Positions 54,604 through 62,993 of a stretch of 64,000 nt of DNA are shown one piece after another (position 1 is the first letter of the stretch; each line of letters begins with the position of its first letter). This stretch comes from Ruegeria atlantica (GTDB taxonomy: Bacteria > Pseudomonadota > Alphaproteobacteria > Rhodobacterales > Rhodobacteraceae), in contig NZ_WQFE01000007.1 in NCBI RefSeq assembly GCF_013033965.1, forward strand, positions 1 to 64,000, given 5' to 3'. A program made the translations under genes and the position numbers. Below the pieces are notes generated by a model that was not told the origin of the DNA, did not search any database, and saw only the letters and a list, made by a program, of their open reading frames with translations.

Positions 54604-55659
54604 ATGGCAACAGTAACCCTTGAGAATGTCAAAAAGAGCTTCGGCCCGACGGATGTGATCCACGGAATCGATGTCCATATCGCAGATGGAGAGTTCATCG
54701 TGATCGTCGGCCCCTCGGGTTGTGGGAAATCCACGCTTTTGCGGATGGTGGCGGGGCTTGAAACGATAACCTCCGGAGAAATTCGGATCGGCGAAGAACG
54801 GGCCAACGAGAAGGAACCGATGGATCGCGACATCGCCATGGTGTTCCAGAACTATGCGCTTTATCCGCATATGTCCGTGCGCCAGAACATGGGTTATGGC
54901 CTGAAAATTGCCGGGTTGCCCAAAGATCAAATCGATCAAAAAGTTACCGAGGCGGCCAAGCTACTGCAGCTTGAAGCCTTGCTGGACCGCAAGCCGCGGC
55001 AATTGTCAGGCGGTCAACGCCAAAGGGTGGCAATGGGTCGTGCCATCGTACGTGAACCGGCAGTTTTCCTGTTTGATGAGCCGCTCTCGAACCTAGACGC
55101 CAAGCTGCGGGTTCAGATGCGTTTGGAAATTCGCGAGCTTCAGGAAAAGCTCGGGATCACCTCGCTGTATGTTACTCACGATCAGGTCGAAGCTATGACG
55201 ATGGCAGACCGGATGATCGTGATGAATGGTGGCATAGCCGAACAAATTGGAACGCCCTTAGAGGTATACGAAACACCAAGAACCCTTTTCGCGGCCCAGT
55301 TCATTGGTAGCCCCGCAATGAATGTATTTGAAGCCCAGCGTGAAAATGGGGCAATCAAAATCGGCGATATAGAAGTTGGCGCGTCCCCGGGGCCAGATAC
55401 CGCGATAAAGCTGGGGATACGGCCAGAGCACCTGTTGTTGGATGACAAGGGTCCGATGGAAGCCGCGATTCAGATGGCCGAACCATTGGGGGCGAACACG
55501 TTATTGCACGGCCAGCTTACCGGTTCTGGCGGTGCGATTACGATAAGCCTTCCGGGTGTCCACCCGATCGAAGGCCGGCACCCGAAAATGCGGTTTTCGG
55601 TCGCCGCGGAGAACATGCACCTGTTTGACCACGCGACGGGCGAAAGGCTGGAAAGCTAA
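54604..55659 (+). CDS. ugpC: sn-glycerol-3-phosphate ABC transporter ATPase
   Basis: This 351-residue MalK/UgpC-type ATPase has Walker [11 protein letters not shown]-loop [17 protein letters not shown], signature [16 protein letters not shown], Walker [16 protein letters not shown] and switch His in [13 protein letters not shown]-terminal regulatory OB-like domain runs from about residue 240. The stop overlaps the ugpQ start by one base (TAATG), linking uptake to diester hydrolysis. Confidence 0.95.
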   Translation: MATVTLENVKKSFGPTDVIHGIDVHIADGEFIVIVGPSGCGKSTLLRMVAGLETITSGEIRIGEERANEKEPMDRDIAMVFQNYALYPHMSVRQNMGYGLKIAGLPKDQIDQKVTEAAKLLQLEALLDRKPRQLSGGQRQRVAMGRAIVREPAVFLFDEPLSNLDAKLRVQMRLEIRELQEKLGITSLYVTHDQVEAMTMADRMIVMNGGIAEQIGTPLEVYETPRTLFAAQFIGSPAMNVFEAQRENGAIKIGDIEVGASPGPDTAIKLGIRPEHLLLDDKGPMEAAIQMAEPLGANTLLHGQLTGSGGAITISLPGVHPIEGRHPKMRFSVAAENMHLFDHATGERLES

Positions 55660-56603
55660 TGGCATTTCCACAGGTTGAAGCCTTTCGGGGCGGTGAAAAC
55701 CTGATCCGGGTTGTGGGACATCGCGGGGCAAGAGGCGTTCTACCGGAAAACAGCATGATCGGCTTTGACTTTTCACTGTCGATCGATGTCCCGCTTCTTG
55801 AGTTTGATGTCGTTCTGACGGCAGATGACGTGCCGGTCATAACCCACAACCACCGGCTACATGCGCCGACTTTTCGTGATACCACTGGTCGGTTTTTAGC
55901 GGGGGAAGAACCCAAGGTCTCGTCCCTGACCGTCGAGCAGATTCAGCAATTCGACATCGGGCGATTGGACGGTCAATCTGCCTATGGTCGTCGCTTCCCG
56001 GATCAGGCTCAATTGGATGGTATTCGTGTTCCGACGCTTATGAACTTGCTGGAACTGGTCGAAAGTCCAAAATACGGCAATGCCTGCTTGATGCTCGAAC
56101 TTAAGTCGGATCCCGACTTGGCCCATGATGCATCCCATAGGCAGAAATTCGTAAAGTGCGTGCTTCAAGAACTTCGTGCGAAAAGCATGTCATCACGCGC
56201 GGTCCTGCACAGCTTTGATTGGAATTTGTTGGAGGAATGCCAGCATCAGGCTCCTGATATGCCTTCTTCTTACTTGACGCAGTTGCCAGATAACTCAGAC
56301 GACGTAGGCGAGGACTCTTCGAAAGCTGTTTGTCCGGACTTTCGTGGCCGTCGCGACGAAATCCCAGTGTTGGTCAAGGAAGCCGGTGGTTCACTTTGGT
56401 GCCCGTACTTCGCGGATGTGACAGCTGAAAATGTGGCATTGGCAAAAGAGCTAGGCCTGTGCGTCGCGGTTTGGACCGTCAATGAACACGATGATATCTG
56501 CAGGATGATTGAACTGGGCGTGGATGCAATAGTGTCTGACTATCCTGGCCGCGTCCAAAGGCATCTGTCGGATTTGGGTATAAGGTGGAGAACCGCCCAC
56601 TAG
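55659..56603 (+). CDS. ugpQ: Glycerophosphodiester phosphodiesterase
   Basis: This 314-residue GDPD-family enzyme without signal peptide is therefore cytoplasmic like E. coli UgpQ. It has the catalytic residues in GHRGARGVLPENS (H21, R22, E30), LEFDVVLTADDVPVITHNH (E48, D50, H63) and LMLELKSDP. It hydrolyses imported glycerophosphodiesters to glycerol-3-phosphate and an alcohol. It is longer than E. coli UgpQ (247) by a segment around residues 200-245. It is the last gene of the ugp operon. Confidence 0.93.
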   Translation: MAFPQVEAFRGGENLIRVVGHRGARGVLPENSMIGFDFSLSIDVPLLEFDVVLTADDVPVITHNHRLHAPTFRDTTGRFLAGEEPKVSSLTVEQIQQFDIGRLDGQSAYGRRFPDQAQLDGIRVPTLMNLLELVESPKYGNACLMLELKSDPDLAHDASHRQKFVKCVLQELRAKSMSSRAVLHSFDWNLLEECQHQAPDMPSSYLTQLPDNSDDVGEDSSKAVCPDFRGRRDEIPVLVKEAGGSLWCPYFADVTAENVALAKELGLCVAVWTVNEHDDICRMIELGVDAIVSDYPGRVQRHLSDLGIRWRTAH

Positions 56604-56794
56604 CAAAGCCGAGCCACACAAAAACGCCCCAAACACGTTCCTTGTCGCCGGGAAACCTAAAACAGCTGACCACGACTCAGTTGGTTGCCGGAAAACCATT
56701 TCAGAAACTTGGGAACCTTTTCGTCTGCGGCGCATCCAATATCACAGGTGCCAAAAATTACGCACCGGATGTGAAGCCTGGAAAGGACAAGCCC

Positions 56795-57214
56795 ATGACT
56801 AAAATCTCTATGACTGCAATAGGACTGTTGTTCGTCTCGACAACGCTTGCCAATGCGCATGACGAAAAAGCCCTTATGAATGCACCCGCCGGTGAGCCTT
56901 ATGTGAAAGTAAGCGATGTGCTGCCTCTGCCAGAATTCATCCCGGGCCTTGGCACGCTGTTTGTAGACCCTGCCACCCTGCCCGCCGGTCCGTTTCTGGC
57001 GTATGATCGCGACGGACGGTTGTCGGCGACGGTCTACATGACTCCGCTCGACGACCTGCAGAATGGAGTTTCATTCGACGGGCTCAATCTTGGATCGCAC
57101 ACCGTCAGTTCGACCGATGTCTATTTCAATGCCGGTCACCCCGGAGTGGAGAAACCCCACGCTCATGTTGTGTTGTTTCATGATGAGGGGGCAAAAGAAC
57201 GGCTGGCTGAATGA
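56795..57214 (+). CDS. Secreted DUF5602/TTHB210-like protein
   Basis: This 139-residue secreted protein has a signal peptide ending after about residue 21 (TLANA|H). The mature part holds PLPEFIPGLGTLFVDPATLPAGPFLAYDRDGRLSATVYMTPLDDL and ends with PHAHVVLFHDEG, a pattern I associate with DUF5602 (Thermus TTHB210-like) proteins. Those are, as I recall, under ECF sigma control in Thermus. Here it is coupled by ATGA to a cupredoxin and then an ECF sigma gene. The open frame extends far upstream, but ATG 56795 has AAAGGA eight bases before it and starts the signal peptide. Its role is unknown; His residues near the end could bind metal. Confidence 0.7.
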   Translation: MTKISMTAIGLLFVSTTLANAHDEKALMNAPAGEPYVKVSDVLPLPEFIPGLGTLFVDPATLPAGPFLAYDRDGRLSATVYMTPLDDLQNGVSFDGLNLGSHTVSSTDVYFNAGHPGVEKPHAHVVLFHDEGAKERLAE

Positions 57215-57741
57215 ACTGTACACGACGTCATGCACTGTGGCTCGCAGGTGGTACGATCGCCGTCTGCGCAGTCACACGTTCCTCAGGCGCGCAAACGGTT
57301 ACTGATGTCAAAATGCGCGGCAGCGCCCGTGGAGAGAAGGTTTGGTTTGATCCGCTCGGCCTTTCGGTGACGCCGGGTTCAACCGTTCGTTTCACCAACC
57401 GGGACCCGGGAAACAGCCATACGGTGACCGCCTATCACCCTAAATATTTTGACCGAAAACGCCGAATTCCCGCAGGGGCGGAACCCTGGGATAGCGACTT
57501 TCTGCTGCCCGATGAGTACTTCGAGGTCACGCTTACCGTTCCCGGCGTGTATGATTACTATTGCCTGCCGCACGAAATGGCGGCGATGGTCGGCCGCATC
57601 GTGGTTGGAACTCCGGCCGATGCAGGTTGGGAAGGCCTCTCGGAAGATCAGACCGACGTGTCCGATCAGGTTCTGGCGGCTTTGCCATCGGTAGAAGATA
57701 TCATCGCGAATGACGCCATCACGCGAAAGGACGGATCATGA
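57211..57741 (+). CDS. Plastocyanin/pseudoazurin-like cupredoxin
   Basis: This 176-residue protein is a probable periplasmic type-1 copper protein. The N-terminus has a twin-arginine-like TRRHALWLAGG and a hydrophobic stretch to about residue 27. The copper ligands are all present: H70 (GNSHTV), then C118, H121 and M126 in YYCLPHEMAAM (C-x2-H-x4-M as in pseudoazurin). A C-terminal tail of about 40 residues (DQTDVSDQVLAALPSVEDII) follows the domain. It overlaps both neighbours by four bases. An electron-transfer or copper-handling role is inferred. Confidence 0.85.
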   Translation: MNCTRRHALWLAGGTIAVCAVTRSSGAQTVTDVKMRGSARGEKVWFDPLGLSVTPGSTVRFTNRDPGNSHTVTAYHPKYFDRKRRIPAGAEPWDSDFLLPDEYFEVTLTVPGVYDYYCLPHEMAAMVGRIVVGTPADAGWEGLSEDQTDVSDQVLAALPSVEDIIANDAITRKDGS

Positions 57742-58439
57742 CGATCGGGACAAATCGCAAGACAGAAACACATTTTGAATCGGTAAAATCCGAAGCAGAG
57801 CTTGTAGCCGACGCCCGGAATGGAAACGAAATGGCCATCCGTGAGCTTGTCCGGCGTCTGAATCCGCGTCTGTTCCGCGTTGCGCGCGGTATCGTCGAAA
57901 CAGATGCCGAGGCCGAAGACGCACTACAAGAGGCTTACTGTTCCGCTTTCAGCAAAATCGACAGTTTCAAGGAGCGTGCAAGCTTTTCGACCTGGATTAC
58001 CCGGATCGTCATCAACACCTCGCGCATGCAACGAAGGCGTATGCGGCCAGAGGAAGAGTATGACACAGTCGAGGAAACTGACCTGTCGCGGGTCCTGACG
58101 TTTCCTGGTCATAATCCGGAGCTTCCCGATGCGGCCATAGGCCGGGCACAGCTTCGCGGATTATTGGAGGCTGCGGTTTCCGAACTGCCACCCTACTTGC
58201 GCCTTCCGTTTTTGTTGCGGGAATCCGAGGAGATGAGCGTTTTGGCCATCGCTCGTGAACTTCAGATCAATCCGATCACCGTAAAAACACGTCTATTTCG
58301 CGCCCGTCGCCGACTGCGCTCAACACTTGAACGACAGGTGCGGGGCGGGTTCGAAGCTATCTTTCCCTTCGGGGGCAAAAGATGCGCAAACATGGCTAAC
58401 CGCGTGGTCGGGCACCTACGGGCAGATGGAAGGCTCTGA
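57738..58439 (+). CDS. ECF-type RNA polymerase sigma factor, coupled to cupredoxin
   Basis: This 233-residue sigma factor has region 2 at about 35-100 (LFRVARGIVETDAEAEDALQEAYCSAF, SFSTWITRIVINTSRMQRR) and region 4 at about 145-195 (ELPPYLRLPFLLRESEEMSVLAIARELQINPITVKTRLFRARRRL). A basic C-terminal extension contains FGGKRCANMANRVVGHL, which recurs in some alphaproteobacterial ECF factors. It is the last gene of a three-gene unit, and no anti-sigma gene is next to it. It is convergent with znuB across 285 bases that show no other gene. It may drive its own operon in response to redox or metal stress, which is inference. Confidence 0.88.
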   Translation: MTIGTNRKTETHFESVKSEAELVADARNGNEMAIRELVRRLNPRLFRVARGIVETDAEAEDALQEAYCSAFSKIDSFKERASFSTWITRIVINTSRMQRRRMRPEEEYDTVEETDLSRVLTFPGHNPELPDAAIGRAQLRGLLEAAVSELPPYLRLPFLLRESEEMSVLAIARELQINPITVKTRLFRARRRLRSTLERQVRGGFEAIFPFGGKRCANMANRVVGHLRADGRL

Positions 58440-58724
58440 GTGCCAAGCATCCCAAATGATTGGTCCTCCGATCCTCGAAGATTTGGGCGTTGTTAATGCA
58501 ATGGTTTGCGTTGAACGGACGAGTGCTATCATTAATCTTCTCCGGCCGAGCAGGAAAGCCAAGATCAATCGTCAAAGCACGCGGACATATCGTACGTCCC
58601 ACCATGCTTGGCTCGACCGAACTTGAGCTTTGCTCCCACTGCGAACAACCTGCATTCTGGCTATTCCCACAGGCTGTGAAAGTTTACGCGTTGGCATCCC
58701 GTTCGTTTCACATCTGGGCTGGTA

Positions 58725-59522
58725 TTAATACTTGGAATGACGTTGCCACCCAATCAGGCTGAAACAGGCAAACAGAATGGCAGCCACACAGACGATCGAG
58801 GGCCCGGCGGGCGTGTCGAAGACATAAGCGGCCCGTAACCCCGCCACAGCGGACGTCGCCCCGATTGCGGCCGCGATCAGCGCCATCGACTCCGGCGATC
58901 GTGCCAGACTGCGCGCCGCAGCAGCCGGTATGATGAGCATTGCCGCAATCAGCAGAACGCCCACAACCTTGATGGCGACTGCCACAGTGATGGCCAGTGC
59001 TAGCGTCAGTATCAATTGTTCACGCTTAGGGTCGAACCCGCTGGCATAGGCCAGTTCTTCGTTCAACGTTGCCGTCAAAAGTTGGGACCACCGCCAGACG
59101 ATCAAGATTACGACCAATGCTGCGCCGCCCCAGATCACGGCCAGATCCGAACGGGATACGGCCAGAATGTCGCCAAACAGGTAGGCCATCAAATCGATCC
59201 GGACACCAGAGAGGAATGAGACCGCGACAAGACCAAATGCCAAGGCGGAATGTGCCATGACACCTAGCAACGTATCCATTGCGTATCCACGACCGGCCAA
59301 CAGCGTCACGGTCAGCGCCATCAGAAGGGCCACTGCCAGCGCACCTGTGAAAACCGACATCTGAAAAGTCAGCGACAAAGCTACGCCAAGAATAGCTGCG
59401 TGCGCCGTGGCGTCGCCAAAGTAAGCCATGCGGCGCCAAACAACGAAACATCCCAACGGCGCTGCGGCAAAGGCCACGCCAACACCGGCCAGCGTGGCCC
59501 GGGTCATGAAATCATCAAACAT
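58725..59522 (-). CDS. znuB: Zinc ABC transporter permease
   Basis: This 265-residue permease of the metal ABC-3 class has about eight hydrophobic helices. It starts MTRATLAGVGVAFAAAPLGCFVVWRRMAYFGDATAHAAILG, the typical segment with His in TAHAAILG, and has later KVVGVLLIAAMLIIPAAAARSL. It overlaps the end of znuC by one base and forms the zinc channel. It is the last gene of zur-znuC-znuB. Confidence 0.94.
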   Translation of the reverse strand: MFDDFMTRATLAGVGVAFAAAPLGCFVVWRRMAYFGDATAHAAILGVALSLTFQMSVFTGALAVALLMALTVTLLAGRGYAMDTLLGVMAHSALAFGLVAVSFLSGVRIDLMAYLFGDILAVSRSDLAVIWGGAALVVILIVWRWSQLLTATLNEELAYASGFDPKREQLILTLALAITVAVAIKVVGVLLIAAMLIIPAAAARSLARSPESMALIAAAIGATSAVAGLRAAYVFDTPAGPSIVCVAAILFACFSLIGWQRHSKY

Positions 59523-60274
59523 TATTCTGCGGCTTCCTGAGACTCTGCTCCGTGGTCATGATCGTGATCGTGGTGGTGATCATGGTCGTGACGGTAAAGT
59601 GCAAGCGCACCACCTGTTCCGGTTCCGAACAGCGCGCGGTATTCGGGGGCCGACGCCACCACCGCCGGCGAGCCTTCGCAACAGACATGGCCGTTCAGAC
59701 AAATAACCCTGTCCGAGGCACTCATCACCACGTGGAGTTCGTGGCTTATCATGATAATCGCGCAACCTGTTTCCTGACGGACGTCTTCGATCTGCCTATA
59801 AAACGCCGCCGAACCGGGCTGATCCAGACCTTGTGTGGCCTCATCCAGCAATAGGATTTCGGGCCGGTTGATCAAGGCTCGCGCCAGCAGCACGCGCTGG
59901 AATTGCCCGCCTGAAAGCTGTGACATCTGGCGCTTGAGCAGATCGGGCACACCGGCTGTTTCCAACGCATTCGTGCAATCGTTCTTCGACGCACGATGGG
60001 TCAACCGCATGAACCGTTCGACCGTGATCGGCAGGGTCGGGTCGATATGCAGCTTTTGCGGGACGTATCCAATTTTCAGCCCTGGCTTTCTTTTGACCTG
60101 CCCCGCAGACGGTCTGGTCGCACCGATTATGGCGCGCAGCAGGCTTGTCTTACCCGAACCGTTGGGGCCGACAATTGTTACAATTTCACCAGGTTCGACC
60201 CCCATGTTGACATGTTTCAACACGGTGTTTGCCCCATAGCTTACGCTAAGGTCTTCTACGGTAATCAGGTTCAT
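59522..60274 (-). CDS. znuC: Zinc ABC transporter ATPase
   Basis: This 250-residue ATPase has Walker A GPNGSGKTS at residues 36-44, Q-loop GYVPQKL, signature LSGGQFQRVLLARAL, Walker B ILLLDEATQGLD and switch His in MISHELHV. The C-terminus ends in a histidine/aspartate run (about RHDHDHHHDHDHDHG), expected to bind zinc and perhaps sense cytoplasmic metal. The frame continues into zur; ATG 60274 lies two bases after the zur stop and opens the conserved domain. Confidence 0.94.
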   Translation of the reverse strand: MNLITVEDLSVSYGANTVLKHVNMGVEPGEIVTIVGPNGSGKTSLLRAIIGATRPSAGQVKRKPGLKIGYVPQKLHIDPTLPITVERFMRLTHRASKNDCTNALETAGVPDLLKRQMSQLSGGQFQRVLLARALINRPEILLLDEATQGLDQPGSAAFYRQIEDVRQETGCAIIMISHELHVVMSASDRVICLNGHVCCEGSPAVVASAPEYRALFGTGTGGALALYRHDHDHHHDHDHDHGAESQEAAE

Positions 60275-60276
60275 TT

Positions 60277-60789
60277 CTACGCCTTTTTGGTGCAGTCGGG
60301 GCACACACCTTCGGCTTCTACAACCGTCCGCTCAATCTCGAAACCCACCGCGCGTGCAGCCTCACCAAGCTCTCCTTTTGCAGGTGCGGAATGAGTCTCG
60401 GCCACGGCGTCACATTTCCTGCAAATCATGAAGGCCGGAGAATGCGTTGCTCCGGGATGCGTACATGCGACAAACGCGTTCAAACGTTCGATTTTGTGGA
60501 CAAACCCGTTCTCAACAAGAAAATCGAGGGCGCGATAGGCCACTGGCGGCTGCGACCCGAAGCCCTCTTCGCGCAACCGATCAAGGATTGTATAGGCACC
60601 CAAGGCCCGATGTTCCTGCAGCAGCATTTCCAAAACCTTCCGCCGAACCGGCGTCAGCCGCAGACCTTCGTCTTTGCACCGGGTCTCGGCAACGGTCAGG
60701 CTGCTTTCGACACAATGCGCGTGGTCATGCTTTTGAAATCCGACAAGGGCGGAGTCATCAGCAGGTGCAGGTCTCGTCTTACTTGTCAT
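60277..60789 (-). CDS. zur: Fur-family zinc uptake regulator
   Basis: This 170-residue Fur-family repressor of zinc uptake has a winged helix around residues 30-90 (LRLTPVRRKVLEMLLQEHRALGAYTILDRL, QPPVAYRALDFLVENGFVHKIE). The metal-site segment is CTHPGATHSPAFMICRKCDAVAE, with CPDC at the C-terminus giving the two-Cys-pair structural zinc site. The reading frame allows starts at 60819, 60804 and 60789; the first lies inside the Zur-box-like palindrome, so 60789 is favoured. It precedes znuC by two bases and is divergent from znuA. Confidence 0.9.
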   Translation of the reverse strand: MTSKTRPAPADDSALVGFQKHDHAHCVESSLTVAETRCKDEGLRLTPVRRKVLEMLLQEHRALGAYTILDRLREEGFGSQPPVAYRALDFLVENGFVHKIERLNAFVACTHPGATHSPAFMICRKCDAVAETHSAPAKGELGEAARAVGFEIERTVVEAEGVCPDCTKKA

Positions 60790-60815
60790 GTTATTCCATA
60801 TCATGTATGCCGCTC

Positions 60816-60833
60816 GCAACGTTATAAAATCAC
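60816..60833. promoter_or_regulatory. Zur box-like palindrome between zur and znuA
   Basis: GCAACGTTATAAAATCAC is an imperfect 18-bp palindrome matching 14 of 18 positions of the alphaproteobacterial Zur pattern GTAATGTTATAACATTAC as I remember it. It lies 13 bases before the znuA start and 27 before zur, so Zur with zinc could shut both divergent units. Confidence 0.6.
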
Positions 60834-60845
60834 ATAGAGGGTTTG

Positions 60846-61934
60846 ATGTCCAGAAAGCTTCTTCCGGTTTCGATCACGGCTGCATTGATGGGGGGTACAG
60901 CAATGGCCGGCGCCCCCAGTGTTGCAGTTGATATTGCTCCAATACATTCGCTGGTGGCCCGCGTGATGGACGGTGTTGGCACACCGAACCTAGTCGTGCA
61001 ACCCGGCGCGTCGCCGCATGAATACAACCTCCGCCCCTCTGAGGCAGCGGCCCTGCAGGGTGCGGATCTCGTATTCTGGGTGGGCGAGGATCTGACCCCA
61101 TGGATGGAAGGCGCGGTCGCGACGTTGGCCAGCGGCGCGACAATTACAACTTTGCTGGAATCGGATGGCACCGTCCTTCTGGAGTTCCGCGAAGATGCCC
61201 TGTTTGAAGCACATGATCATGGCGATGAAGATCACGCTGAAGATAAGGATCATGATCACGAGGATCATGACGACGACAAAGATCATGACGATCATGGCCA
61301 CGGCGACGAAGACCACGCTGAGGGAGACGACCACGATCATAAACACGAAGAGCATGCTGACGGTGAAGAGCACGATCACGACGAACATGCCGACCACGAC
61401 GACCACCATGACCACGCACATGGCGAACACGATCCCCATGCCTGGCTTTCTCCCAAAAACGCCGAAACTTGGCTAAACGTGATTGCCGCGCAGCTTTCAG
61501 CTGCGGACCCGGAGAACGCTGGTCAGTATTTCGCAAATGCAGCAGCAGCCGGCGAAGAGATGGCGGTCTTATCCGCTGAGGTGAGTGAAACTCTGGACCC
61601 GGTTCGCGGAAGCAATTTCATCGTCTTCCATGATGCCTATCAGTATTTTGAGAATGCATTCGACTTCCCCGCATCGGGTGCAATTTCGCTCAGCGACGCG
61701 TCGGATCCCAGCCCGGCACGGATTTCCGAAATCCAGGCCCGCATTCGTGAAGAAGGGATCAATTGCGTTCTGTCGGAACCCCAGTTCAACCCAGGCCTCG
61801 TGGCCACTGTCATGGACGGGACCGAGGCGAAGACGGCTTTGATTGACCCGCTTGGCTCTGATCTTGAGCCCGGCGCTGCGCTTTACCCGCAAATGATCCG
61901 CAACATTGCAAAATCGCTAGCTGATTGCTTGTGA
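60846..61934 (+). CDS. znuA: Zinc ABC transporter periplasmic binding protein with very long His-rich loop
   Basis: This 362-residue cluster A-I metal-binding protein has a signal peptide ending around residue 22 (GGTAMAGAPS). The mature zinc site includes the His in IAPIHSLVARVM, GASPHEYNLRPSEA, VFHDAYQYFENAF and the Asp in LIDPLGSDLEPG. Between the usual third and fourth strands, about residues 121-198 form a charged loop with around two dozen His plus Asp/Glu, much longer than the E. coli ZnuA loop. ATG 60846 follows AGAGGG. It is divergent from zur-znuCB and would capture zinc in the periplasm. Confidence 0.94.
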   Translation: MSRKLLPVSITAALMGGTAMAGAPSVAVDIAPIHSLVARVMDGVGTPNLVVQPGASPHEYNLRPSEAAALQGADLVFWVGEDLTPWMEGAVATLASGATITTLLESDGTVLLEFREDALFEAHDHGDEDHAEDKDHDHEDHDDDKDHDDHGHGDEDHAEGDDHDHKHEEHADGEEHDHDEHADHDDHHDHAHGEHDPHAWLSPKNAETWLNVIAAQLSAADPENAGQYFANAAAAGEEMAVLSAEVSETLDPVRGSNFIVFHDAYQYFENAFDFPASGAISLSDASDPSPARISEIQARIREEGINCVLSEPQFNPGLVATVMDGTEAKTALIDPLGSDLEPGAALYPQMIRNIAKSLADCL

Positions 61935-61944
61935 TCTGATCAGT

Positions 61945-61977
61945 CAGCCCGTTTTGGTTGAAATCCGGAGCGGGCTG
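61945..61977 (+). terminator. Possible terminator after znuA
   Basis: CAGCCCG pairs with CGGGCTG seven base pairs across a long 19-base loop, 11 bases after the znuA stop. No T-run follows, so this is a weak candidate. Confidence 0.35.
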
Positions 61978-62189
61978 GCTATCGTCTGGGACAACAAGGT
62001 ATCTCGTACACTTGTGATGGCGCGTTTTGTTGCCCCGGGGCACTTACGCCGGAAGGCCGAGGCAGGCGAAATCTATTCGAAAGGAACGCTATCCCACCGT
62101 TCACAGTCTGTTTCGGTGACAAAAACCCGTGTTTTCAATTTGATGCTTTCTGAAGGTCTTGTTGCGGTATCTTTCTAAATTCGACACGG

Positions 62190-62688
62190 CGTGTCATCTC
62201 GTGACCTGGAAGAGATCATGGCGAACGGGCGAGACTTACATCACGGTATAGGGATCATGGGTTTATCTTTATCGAGCCGTCGACAAAAAACGGTAAAACG
62301 CTTGATTTCATATTTTTTCGACGTCGCAATAAATCGGCCGCCGCAAAGTTCTTCGCCAGGATGCTGGAACTCAACGACCAACCCTTAAAGACTGCCATCG
62401 ACAAAAAGTAGCGCCAACACAGCTGGCAGCAAAACTATCAACAAGATGTTCAAAAGATTTGGTTGCCCGATTCCGATCGAGATGGTGAGGCGGAAAAATC
62501 TCAGTAACATTGTCGAACAGGATTACCGTTTCATCAAGAGACGCACTCGGTCGATGCTGGGGTTCAAGGCCTTCGCCTCAGCATCGGCAACGCTAGCAGG
62601 CATCGAGGTTGCGCACATGATCCGGAAACAGCTATTCACCAGCGTTGCGGCCTCGGACATTCGGATGTTTGCTGAGATCGCAGGATAA
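62190..62688 (+). pseudogene. Decayed IS6-family transposase
   Basis: Pieces of an IS6-type transposase are found in three reading frames. SRDLEEIMA begins the remnant near 62194. After an apparent internal deletion of the helix-turn-helix and first catalytic Asp region come ETYITV, an in-frame stop, and GSWVYLYRAVDK. Then, in a new frame, NGKTLDFIFFRRRNKSAAAKFF runs to a stop at about 62408. Finally, in the next frame, NIVEQDYRFIKRRT and MLGFKAFASASATLAGIEVAHMIRK carry the family's terminal region with the catalytic Glu in VEQD. At least two frameshifts, two stops and one deletion show it is inactive. It lies between znuA and an XRE regulator. Confidence 0.85.
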
Positions 62689-62722
62689 CTGCGCCCAGTA
62701 GGACGCTGACTCTGGCTTTCAC

Positions 62723-62740
62723 AATTTTTGCGACATAACC
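62723..62740. repeat. Candidate right terminal repeat of the IS6 remnant
   Basis: AATTTTTGCGACATAACC lies 35 bases after the transposase remnant, where IS6 elements end, and resembles the TTTGC...CC inverted ends of that family. No matching left end (GGTTATGTCGCAAAAATT) is visible between znuA and the remnant, so the left end appears lost. Confidence 0.45.
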
Positions 62741-62993
62741 GGGGGGCGCTGCGTCGTGTGAATGCCTTTCCCCGTAGATACCTCAAACATGGTTCCGGCC
62801 GATTATCGTCGGTGACTGGGCTCTTGATGTGAACACTCTGCGGGACAGTCGGGTACTTTCAGAATGGTGTATCGCTACTCTGCTGAGTGGCCTTCACTAA
62901 CCTGACAAAGACTAATTGACTGAATGCCAAAAATTGACACAACTAAAGCAAACAATCTTCTAAGCAACAACAGCAGTATCGGCACTGAAAACC
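62741..62993. other. Spacer before the XRE-cupin gene
   Basis: About 250 bases between the IS6 remnant and the next gene contain no supported frame. The last 60 bases are AT-rich and probably hold the promoter of the XRE-cupin gene; no precise motif is claimed. Confidence 0.35.

Noticed and set aside
56712-56717. GGAACC upstream of the DUF5602 gene as a possible ECF -35 element
   Set aside because: No convincing -10 element follows at 16-17 bases, so an ECF promoter is not claimed.
61200-61440. Short repeated DNA units that at first glance resemble a repeat array
   Set aside because: They encode the His/Asp loop of ZnuA in frame; unit length is irregular and there are no unique spacers, so this is not a CRISPR array.
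61954-62178. A 74-codon TTG-initiated frame after znuA
   Set aside because: It begins inside the possible znuA terminator, lacks a ribosome-binding site and resembles no family I know.
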